Assembly: GCA_038825775.1 (NCBI GenBank)
Contig: JAWBOW010000049.1
Span: 1-5,358, forward strand
Reading direction: 5' to 3'
DNA from: JAWBOW01 sp038825775
GTDB taxonomy: Archaea > Nanobdellota > Nanobdellia > Woesearchaeales > WAPY01
Length of the DNA stretch: 5,358 nt
A program made the translations under genes and the position numbers. This document shows positions 1 through 4,667 of the stretch, piece by piece (within the stretch, counting starts at the first letter, position 1; each line of letters begins with the position of its first letter). Below the pieces are notes generated by a model. That model made no database searches. It was not told the DNA's origin and saw only the letters and a program-made list of their open reading frames with translations.

Positions 1-74
1 AACTTAACATAAAGATTGGGCCTTACGGCTATAAAAAGGATGCTGATACAAAAACATTAACCATAAGAAAATAA
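1..74 (+). CDS. C-terminal end of an upstream gene (partial), possible paralog of the following lipoprotein
   Basis: The frame with codons from base 3 is open from the left edge to a TAA at 72-74; the other two plus frames stop within the first 12 bases. It gives 23 residues ending DTKTLTIRK. The base composition is clearly richer in G and C than the spacer that follows, which fits coding sequence. The last 22 residues align without gaps to residues 287-308 of the lipoprotein encoded next (N-I/V-x-I at the start, TLT-I/V-RK at the end), so this is probably the final beta strand of a related secreted protein and the two genes may be a tandem duplication. The fragment is too short to identify a family alone. 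The similarity could be chance, since beta-strand ends rich in T, K and R are common. Confidence 0.6.
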   Translation, partial: LNIKIGPYGYKKDADTKTLTIRK

Positions 75-125
75 AAAACTTAAAACAAAATAAAAAACAA
101 ATTAAAGAAAAAAATAAAAAGTATT

Positions 126-229
126 AAAAACAATATAAAAACTAATTAAAAAGACAATTTTTAATTTTATATTTAACATCAAATAAAGAAACGCCTTGCT
201 TTAGAGAAAGATAATAAAAACAATATAAA
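126..229 (+). repeat. Short direct repeat AAAAACAATATAAA
   Basis: The 14-base word is found exactly at 126-139 and 216-229, 90 bases apart. The overlapping word AACAATATAAATAT at 219-232 recurs exactly at 4592-4605, inside the rfcS promoter region. In such AT-rich sequence chance or shared TATA-box use may explain this. Confidence 0.35.
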
Positions 230-250
230 TATAAAAAGTAAATATAAAAA

Positions 251-258
251 GGTGGTGA
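251..258 (+). promoter_or_regulatory. Shine-Dalgarno site of the lipoprotein gene
   Basis: GGTGGTGA lies three bases before the ATG at 262. It contains GGTGA, complementary to the archaeal 16S rRNA 3' end, and fixes the start of the lipoprotein. Confidence 0.75.
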
Positions 259-261
259 AAG

Positions 262-1194
262 ATGAAAAACAAAAGCACTATTTTTTTGACAACGATTTTT
301 ATAATTGGTTTTTTAATGCTTTCTGGTTGTCAAAATCAACAAAAACCAGGAGCTTCATTCGTTGGAGGAACAAATGGTTTATTAATTAATTTTGTTGAAG
401 GAAACCCTCCAAGTTATGTTTATGATTCTGGAAGCACTAATTTTAACATAATTGTAGAATTAAAGAACGATGGAGAACACACCATACCAAAATCTCAAGT
501 CGAAGTTAGAATCTCAGGAATAAACCCGAATGAATTTGGGATTTCACCATCAGATTTGGTAAGGAATCCTTCAGAGGACTTAGAAGGTGTAAAACTCATT
601 GGAAATAATAAAGTTCCAGGAACAACAACACAAATTCAGTTTCCAACAATGAGTTATAGAGGACAAGTTCTTGCAGATGTTCAGCTTCCAATAAGAGCAG
701 AGGTTTGTTATACTTACAGCACAAAAGCCATTTCAAAAATTTGCATTAAAAAGGACTTATCTGATACAACATCTTCTGTTTGTAAAGTTAGAGAGAAAAA
801 GCAAGTTTCAAGCTCAGGAGCTCCTATTCAAGTAACTAGTTTTGAACAAGACCAAGCAGGAAATAATAAGACAAGATTTACATTTACGATAGAACAAAAG
901 GGAAATGGTGATGTTTTTGAAAAGGATTCAAAGTGTTATTCAAGCGTTTCTCCTTATACCATTGCAAACAAGGTTTATGTAAAAGTAGATACTAAACTTC
1001 CAGGACTAAAATGCACAGGATTAGTTGGAGGAGATACAGAGGGCTTTGTTGTTTTATCAGGGGGAAAGAGAACAATTGAGTGCGTCCAAGAAGTAATGAC
1101 AGAAACAGATTATAATGCAAATGTTGAAATTGTCCTTACATATGATTTTAGAAACATTAAAGAGACAACTTTGACTGTTAGAAAACAGATTTAA
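262..1194 (+). CDS. Predicted secreted lipoprotein with two Ig-like/CARDB-like domains, function unknown
   Basis: The 310-residue product starts with a short basic N-terminus, a hydrophobic stretch (residues 7-20) and a lipobox LSGC with Cys23, so it is probably exported and lipid-anchored on the outer face of the cytoplasmic membrane. The mature part looks like two beta-sandwich domains. Residues about 37-145 carry FNIIVELKNDGEHTI, a strand-turn typical of CARDB/Ig-like folds, and residues about 187-308 carry FTFTIEQKGNGDVF and end in a beta strand. Six further cysteines (149, 161, 174, 225, 251, 274) could form disulfides; the CY-x-Y-x-T-x-A and ICIKK pattern recalls a lipoprotein family I associate with DPANN archaea. 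The ATG follows GGTGGTGA (251-258) at close spacing, supporting the start. It may form a tandem pair with the truncated gene upstream. No enzymatic motif is seen; surface adhesion or envelope structure is a guess. Confidence 0.85.
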   Translation: MKNKSTIFLTTIFIIGFLMLSGCQNQQKPGASFVGGTNGLLINFVEGNPPSYVYDSGSTNFNIIVELKNDGEHTIPKSQVEVRISGINPNEFGISPSDLVRNPSEDLEGVKLIGNNKVPGTTTQIQFPTMSYRGQVLADVQLPIRAEVCYTYSTKAISKICIKKDLSDTTSSVCKVREKKQVSSSGAPIQVTSFEQDQAGNNKTRFTFTIEQKGNGDVFEKDSKCYSSVSPYTIANKVYVKVDTKLPGLKCTGLVGGDTEGFVVLSGGKRTIECVQEVMTETDYNANVEIVLTYDFRNIKETTLTVRKQI

Positions 1195-1312
1195 ATTTGA
1201 AAACACAAATTTTAAATATTTAGGATAATAACTTATCATTATAAAATTAAAAAATTAATAAAAACAAAATAATTAAGTTAAAATTCAATAAAAAAATTTG
1301 AAGGTGGAAAAA
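1195..1312 (+). promoter_or_regulatory. Intergenic region with candidate promoter of the PRC-barrel gene
   Basis: TTTAAATATTTA at 1211-1222, preceded by A-rich sequence that could act as a BRE, is the best TATA-like element. It predicts a transcription start around 1240 and a leader of roughly 70 bases. No strong T tract or stable hairpin ends the lipoprotein transcript here, so read-through from the lipoprotein gene into the PRC-barrel gene is also possible. A short inverted repeat GATAA/TTATC (1224-1228, 1233-1237) is too weak to call. Confidence 0.4.
1303..1307 (+). promoter_or_regulatory. Shine-Dalgarno site that decides the PRC-barrel start
   Basis: GGTGG sits five bases before the ATG at 1313. 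A TTG at 1298 is in frame upstream, but using it would put this site inside the coding region, so ATG 1313 is preferred. Confidence 0.75.
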
Positions 1313-1573
1313 ATGGCTGATGATAAAAGAATTGCAAGAGAATTGTTTGGAAAAACAGTTGTTAGCAAGACAGGAAAAAAGTTTGGAGAGGTTGGTGATA
1401 TTGTTTTTGAGACAAAATCAGGAGAACTAATACATATTGTTCTTAAAAACCCAACACCTCATGCTGAAAGATTAGAGCTTGAAAAGGATAAGCAGGGAAG
1501 ATTCTTAGTTCCTTTTAGTGCTGTTATGGCTTCAGGTGACTTTTTGGTGATTTCTGAAGAAGACATTATTTAA
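1313..1573 (+). CDS. Single-domain PRC-barrel protein
   Basis: The 86-residue product is almost entirely one PRC-barrel domain (about residues 8-80). It opens with ARELFGKTVVSKTGKKFGEV, the family's typical start in which a short strand is followed by a G-K/E-x-x-G-x-V/I turn, continues with DIVFETKSGELIHIVLK, and closes with RFLVPFSAV and GDFLVIS. There is no signal peptide or membrane segment, so it should be cytoplasmic. PRC-barrels are small protein-protein interaction modules; stand-alone archaeal versions include the CdpB cell-division proteins that work with SepF and FtsZ, and the domain also forms the N-terminus of CdvA. Whether this copy acts in division cannot be told from sequence; other archaeal PRC-barrel proteins are uncharacterised or linked to RNA processing. 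The start is ATG 1313 behind GGTGG; an in-frame TTG at 1298 would add five residues and is less likely. Confidence 0.88.
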   Translation: MADDKRIARELFGKTVVSKTGKKFGEVGDIVFETKSGELIHIVLKNPTPHAERLELEKDKQGRFLVPFSAVMASGDFLVISEEDII

Positions 1574-1652
1574 TAAATAAAGAATACTTAAGAATGCAGG
1601 ACTTGAAAAATCTTAACATTTAGATTTATCATAACTTGTTAGAGTGGAAGCA

Positions 1653-1678
1653 AGAATAATTTTTATTCTAAATTTTTT
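1653..1678 (+). terminator. Stem-loop plus T tract downstream of the PRC-barrel gene
   Basis: AGAATAA (1653-1659) and TTATTCT (1663-1669) form a perfect 7-base-pair stem with a TTT loop, followed by TTTTTT at 1673-1678. This is shaped like an intrinsic terminator about 80 bases after the PRC-barrel stop. The stem has one G-C pair only, so the T tract, which is what archaeal RNA polymerase mainly responds to, may matter more than the hairpin. Confidence 0.5.
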
Positions 1679-1696
1679 GATTTATTCATATTTTAG

Positions 1697-1780
1697 TTTT
1701 TTTAGAGTTTAAGGTTAAGTTTTTATTTTTTTAACAAACTATTACTTTACTTTTTTAGTATTTTTTATATTTTATTTTTT
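1697..1780 (+). terminator. Cluster of oligo-T tracts
   Basis: Runs of five to seven T lie at 1697-1703, 1720-1724, 1726-1732, 1751-1756, 1761-1766 and 1775-1780. Archaeal transcription commonly ends in such tracts, so this is probably a multi-site terminator for plus-strand transcription, protecting the convergent coiled-coil gene from antisense read-through. Confidence 0.5.
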
Positions 1781-1809
1781 ATTCTTACTGGTAATCTTGT
1801 TTTTATTTT

Positions 1810-3591
1810 TTATTTTTGAAATTCTTTTATAACTTCCTCAACAACTTCTTTTGGATAACCAGAATTTATTAGTGATTCATAAATACTTTGTAATGAATCT
1901 CCGTGCTGTAATGCAATATCGACCATACTTTTCAATTCTTCTTTTGAAATACTTATTTTTTCAGCAGAGAATTCTCCTGCATAGGATAAATAATCTGTGC
2001 TTTTATCTTCTTGAATAATTCTTTCTTGCAAAATATTGTTTTCTTTTATTTCTGTTTCTTGTTCTTTTTTATCTTCAAAAAGATTTTGATCATAACTTTC
2101 TATTTTGTTTGGCTTTATTGTTTTTTTTGTTTTAATTTCTTCTTTTGGTTTTTTAATTTCTTCAGCAATTGTTGGAAATTCTATTTTTTCTCTTTCTATA
2201 AATTGTTCTTTTGCTTGAACATTTGTAATTCCTAATTTCTTGCTTGCAAAATCTTTTAGTTCTTTTATGATAGAATTCGTTTGGCTTAACAATTTGTTCT
2301 TTTCAGCAAGTTCACTTTCTAATTTGTTGTTTTTATCTTGTAATTCCTTTATCTTTGCATTAAATAACAGTTCCTTTTCTAAATAGTCTTTTTGTAATTT
2401 TTCTCTTAGAGTTTCTATTTCTTGAAGATGAGTTGCTTTTAATCTTGAAATTTCTGCTTGATAATCAAATATTATTCTTTCCCTTTCCTTTATCTTTTCA
2501 AACAATTCATTATTCTTTAATTTTAAACTTTCAATCTCAGAACTTAGTTTTTTTATTGTTTCCTCATCAATCCTTAACAAACTATTAAGTTTTTTAACTT
2601 CTTCGCTCAAAATTTGAACTGTCTCTTGTTTTTTTAACAACTCTGATTCAAAATTTCCAAAATTCTTATGTAATTCAATAAGTAAGCTTTGTTTTCTAAA
2701 AAGTTCTTCATTTGCAGAACTCAATTGTTTATTTAACTCATTTATTTTTTGGTTTAAAATATCATTAATTCTTCTCAAATCTTCAAATTCTTTTAAAATA
2801 AGTTGATTTTTTGTTTTTAAACTTTCAATTTCTTGTTCTTTTAAATAAGAATTTTCTTTTAGAATCCTTATTTCTTCTTCTAAATCATCGATAGTGCTTT
2901 TTAAAAGGGAATTTTCCTTTTCTAATTTTTCAAAATCAAAACTTTCTTTATTTAAACTTTCCTCTCTGATTTTAGAATTTTGTTCTAAGAGTTCATAAAC
3001 CTTTGATTTCAAAGCTTGAATTTCAGATTCTCTTTCTTCCAACTCTTTTTTCAAATCATTGTTTTGTTCTTGAAGTGTTTTAATAGTTGAATCCTTTTTT
3101 TCTTTCTCTTCAAAAAAATTCTTTAAGAGTTTTTCTTTTTCCAAAAGTTCTGCTTTTATCCTTAAAAATTCATCCTTCAAATTTCCAATCTTTTCATCTC
3201 TTAACTTAATGTTTTCTGATTTGAAATTCTCAAAATCCTTTCTCAATTTTTCAATTTCTAAATTCTTTTGCTCTAAACTTTTTTCATAAATCTCTAATTT
3301 ATTTTTTAGTTCAGAAATTCTTTCTTCATTCAAACTTAACTTTTCTTTTAAGCTTTTCAGCTCTTCTTCCCTATTGTATAATTTTTCGGCAAGTTCGTTT
3401 AAATTATTGCTAAGAATGCTTGTTTTTGATTTTTCATTTAGTAATTCTTTTGTTAAGAAATCATTTTCTTGTTTTAAGTTTTCTATTATTTCTTCCTTTT
3501 TCTTGAGTTCTTCTCTTAGTTTGTTTAAAGTTTTGTTTATTATTTGAGATGTGAATATTATTTCATCCTCTTGCAAAAAATCCTCTTGCAT
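1810..3591 (-). CDS. Long coiled-coil protein with C-terminal helical (UBA-like) module, function unknown
   Basis: The 593-residue product is nearly all heptad-patterned coiled coil from about residue 13 to 453, rich in E, K, L and N. No proline occurs before residue 473, and no cysteine or tryptophan was found anywhere. A parallel coil of this size would be roughly 65 nm long. A charged, probably disordered linker follows (about 454-545). Residues 548-593 form a separate module with LKSMVDIALQHGDS, then a helix, then INSGYPKEVVEEVIKEF, resembling short three-helix UBA-like tails often seen in DPANN proteins. There is no ATPase head, so it is not SMC or Rad50, and no signal peptide or membrane helix. 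It begins 14 bases after the rfcS stop, so the two are probably co-transcribed, hinting at a chromosome-related or architectural role, which is inference. GTG 3597 is in frame two codons upstream but overlaps the Shine-Dalgarno site; ATG 3591 is preferred. Confidence 0.85.
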   Translation of the reverse strand: MQEDFLQEDEIIFTSQIINKTLNKLREELKKKEEIIENLKQENDFLTKELLNEKSKTSILSNNLNELAEKLYNREEELKSLKEKLSLNEERISELKNKLEIYEKSLEQKNLEIEKLRKDFENFKSENIKLRDEKIGNLKDEFLRIKAELLEKEKLLKNFFEEKEKKDSTIKTLQEQNNDLKKELEERESEIQALKSKVYELLEQNSKIREESLNKESFDFEKLEKENSLLKSTIDDLEEEIRILKENSYLKEQEIESLKTKNQLILKEFEDLRRINDILNQKINELNKQLSSANEELFRKQSLLIELHKNFGNFESELLKKQETVQILSEEVKKLNSLLRIDEETIKKLSSEIESLKLKNNELFEKIKERERIIFDYQAEISRLKATHLQEIETLREKLQKDYLEKELLFNAKIKELQDKNNKLESELAEKNKLLSQTNSIIKELKDFASKKLGITNVQAKEQFIEREKIEFPTIAEEIKKPKEEIKTKKTIKPNKIESYDQNLFEDKKEQETEIKENNILQERIIQEDKSTDYLSYAGEFSAEKISISKEELKSMVDIALQHGDSLQSIYESLINSGYPKEVVEEVIKEFQK

Positions 3592-3594
3592 AAA

Positions 3595-3600
3595 CACCTC
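3595..3600 (-). promoter_or_regulatory. Shine-Dalgarno site that decides the coiled-coil protein start
   Basis: Read on the minus strand, GAGGTG is followed by TTT and ATG (3591). The in-frame GTG at 3597 is part of this very motif, so it is unlikely to be the initiator. The site lies in the 14-base gap after rfcS, giving the second gene its own ribosome binding. Confidence 0.7.
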
Positions 3601-3605
3601 TTTTT

Positions 3606-4559
3606 TTATTCGTTAAGTATTAAAGCAATATAACTTAATAATGCTTCTAATTGTAAAAACTCATCAGAGCCCTCACTAATTCTAAATTCTATTTCTGCTG
3701 CCCTGTCAATTATTTTCATCTTTTTCTTAGCATCAACTTCTAAGCTTAAAATAATGTTTTCAAACTGCTTTATCAAATCAACTCCTGAAATTCCATGAGC
3801 AAACATAACCTCTAATAATTTTTCCCTTGCCTTTATGAAATTATTATTTTTTGCCAAATCTATTATTTCCCTTAATTCTTTTGGCCTTGCATAAGAAGCA
3901 ACCTCAAAAACCAATTTTTCAGTTATTTTGTTGGATAAAGCAGCACAACTCTGCATTAAATTTTGTAATTTCCTACAATCCCCACCACTAATTTCATACA
4001 AAGCGTTCTTTGCAGCATCGTTAATTTCAAGCTTTTCATTCTTTGCAATCCTATCTATGAGCTTAAAAATATCTTCTTTACCTAATTTTTTAAACCTAAA
4101 AATAGCACACCTTGATTGTATCGGCTCAATTATTTTGCTACTATAATTAGCACTAAGAATAAACCTGCATGTTTTAGTATAATTCTCCATCGTTCTCCTT
4201 AATGCTTGTTGGGCTTCTCTTGTCAAAGCATCACTTTCATCTAAATAAATTATTTTAAAAGGAACATCACCTATTGCCTTTGTCCTTGCAAAATCCTTAA
4301 CCTTAATCCTAATAACATCAATACCTCTTTCGTCAGAAGCGTTAAGTTCTAAAAGATTATCCTTCCAAGAATCACCAAAAAGTTTTTTAGCAATAACTAT
4401 TGCCAAAGAAGTTTTTCCAGTTCCTGCAGGACCTACGAATAACAAGTGAGGCATATTTTTTGATTCTACAAGTGCTTTAACCCTAGCAACAATGCTTTCC
4501 TGGCCAATAATCTCTGAAAAATCTTTTGGCCTATACTTTTCAGTCCAAATAACACTCAT
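3606..4559 (-). CDS. rfcS: Replication factor C small subunit (clamp loader ATPase)
   Basis: RfcS forms, with the large subunit RfcL, the ATP-driven clamp loader that opens PCNA and places it on primer-template DNA. The 317-residue product has the family's usual length and order of motifs: WTEKYRP at 5-11 (RFC box), Walker A GPAGTGKT at 43-50, ELNASDERG at 71-79, Walker B IIYLDESD at 103-110 (DESD where DEAD is more usual), ALRRTMENY at 119-127, sensor 1 around Asn138, the SRC motif with arginine finger Arg150 at 149-151, and sensor 2 GGDCRKLQNL with Arg196. The C-terminal collar domain follows (about 225-317), ending in FRISEGSDEFLQLEALL. No intein interrupts Walker A. The ATG follows AGGGTG at good spacing. 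It is probably the first gene of a two-gene transcript with the coiled-coil gene; rfcL, its neighbour in some archaea such as Pyrococcus, is not here. Confidence 0.97.
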   Translation of the reverse strand: MSVIWTEKYRPKDFSEIIGQESIVARVKALVESKNMPHLLFVGPAGTGKTSLAIVIAKKLFGDSWKDNLLELNASDERGIDVIRIKVKDFARTKAIGDVPFKIIYLDESDALTREAQQALRRTMENYTKTCRFILSANYSSKIIEPIQSRCAIFRFKKLGKEDIFKLIDRIAKNEKLEINDAAKNALYEISGGDCRKLQNLMQSCAALSNKITEKLVFEVASYARPKELREIIDLAKNNNFIKAREKLLEVMFAHGISGVDLIKQFENIILSLEVDAKKKMKIIDRAAEIEFRISEGSDEFLQLEALLSYIALILNE

Positions 4560-4564
4560 AAAAA

Positions 4565-4570
4565 CACCCT
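4565..4570 (-). promoter_or_regulatory. Shine-Dalgarno site of rfcS
   Basis: On the minus strand AGGGTG lies five bases before the rfcS ATG (4559-4557), consistent with standard archaeal initiation. Confidence 0.7.
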
Positions 4571-4593
4571 TTTATTGTTGATAAAAATTCTAA

Positions 4594-4606
4594 CAATATA
4601 AATATT
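4594..4606 (-). promoter_or_regulatory. Candidate TATA box of the rfcS/coiled-coil transcript
   Basis: On the minus strand AATATTTATATTG contains TTTATAT, close to the archaeal TATA consensus. With the usual spacing of about 25 bases, transcription would start near 4575, giving a short leader of about 15 bases that still includes the Shine-Dalgarno site. Confidence 0.55.
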
Positions 4607-4626
4607 TTGTTTTATGGTTGTTTTAT

Positions 4627-4641
4627 AGAAAAATTTAAATA
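4627..4641 (+). promoter_or_regulatory. Candidate BRE and TATA box of the class III signal protein gene
   Basis: GAAAAA (4627-4632, BRE-like) runs into TTTAAATA (4634-4641). The box centre is about 30 bases before the ATG at 4668, so the predicted transcription start is at or within a few bases of the start codon, as in leaderless archaeal mRNAs. Confidence 0.5.
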
Positions 4642-4667
4642 TTATTATTTACTTTTGAATAAAAATA

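Larger units (their letters stand above)
75..261 (+). promoter_or_regulatory. A-rich intergenic spacer with candidate TATA boxes and T tract
   Basis: No gene is seen here. The first half is almost only A and T with A dominating on the plus strand. A T-rich stretch at 158-173 (TTTTTAATTTTATATT) could end the upstream transcript, and its TTTTATATTT part (165-174) also resembles an archaeal TATA box, which would give a start near 195-200 and a leader of about 65 bases. Other TATA-like sites are at 131-139 and 224-233; the last lies too close to the ribosome-binding site to leave a useful leader. The word AAAAACAATATAAA occurs twice (126-139 and 216-229). The promoter assignment is inference from base composition and spacing only. 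Confidence 0.4.
1574..1809. other. Gene-free region between convergent genes
   Basis: These 236 bases separate the ends of the PRC-barrel gene (plus strand) and the coiled-coil gene (minus strand). No open frame of useful length, tRNA or repeat array is seen. The left part has a loose inverted repeat TTAAGA/TCTTAA (1588-1593 and 1611-1616) and a tighter stem-loop at 1653-1669. The right part, 1673-1809, is a cluster of T tracts on the plus strand. On the minus strand the same stretch is A-rich and offers few T runs, so the end of the rfcS/coiled-coil transcript is not obvious. Confidence 0.7.
4560..4667. promoter_or_regulatory. Divergent intergenic region between rfcS and the class III signal protein gene
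   Basis: These 108 bases carry both divergent promoters described separately: the rfcS TATA box on the minus strand and the BRE/TATA pair on the plus strand. The two boxes are about 35-40 bases apart and point away from each other, so the two transcripts should not overlap. No palindromic operator or repeat was recognised between them. Confidence 0.55.

Noticed and set aside
39..59. Six-codon frame starting ATG 39
   Set aside because: It lies in the wrong frame within the truncated upstream gene and is too short to support.
75..261. Possible small RNA or riboswitch in the A-rich spacer
   Set aside because: No stable stem-loop was found; only a four-base stem CTTT/AAAG around 200-210.
1057..1239. 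Minus-strand open frame opposite the end of the lipoprotein gene
   Set aside because: It overlaps a well-supported gene, has no ribosome-binding site or recognisable motif, and looks like an antisense artefact.
1594..1623. Nine-codon frame after the PRC-barrel gene (ATG 1594 to TAG)
   Set aside because: Too short, with no ribosome-binding site.
2011..2235. Plus-strand frame rich in Phe inside the coiled-coil gene
   Set aside because: The Phe-rich product is the complement of the Glu/Lys-rich coiled-coil coding strand; membrane-like appearance is a composition artefact.
1810..3591. SMC, Rad50 or kinesin/myosin-like assignment for the coiled-coil protein
   Set aside because: There is no Walker A, signature or head domain; any similarity would come from heptad composition alone.
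3928..4146. Plus-strand open frame opposite rfcS
   Set aside because: It is antisense to conserved RfcS motifs and has no initiation signals.
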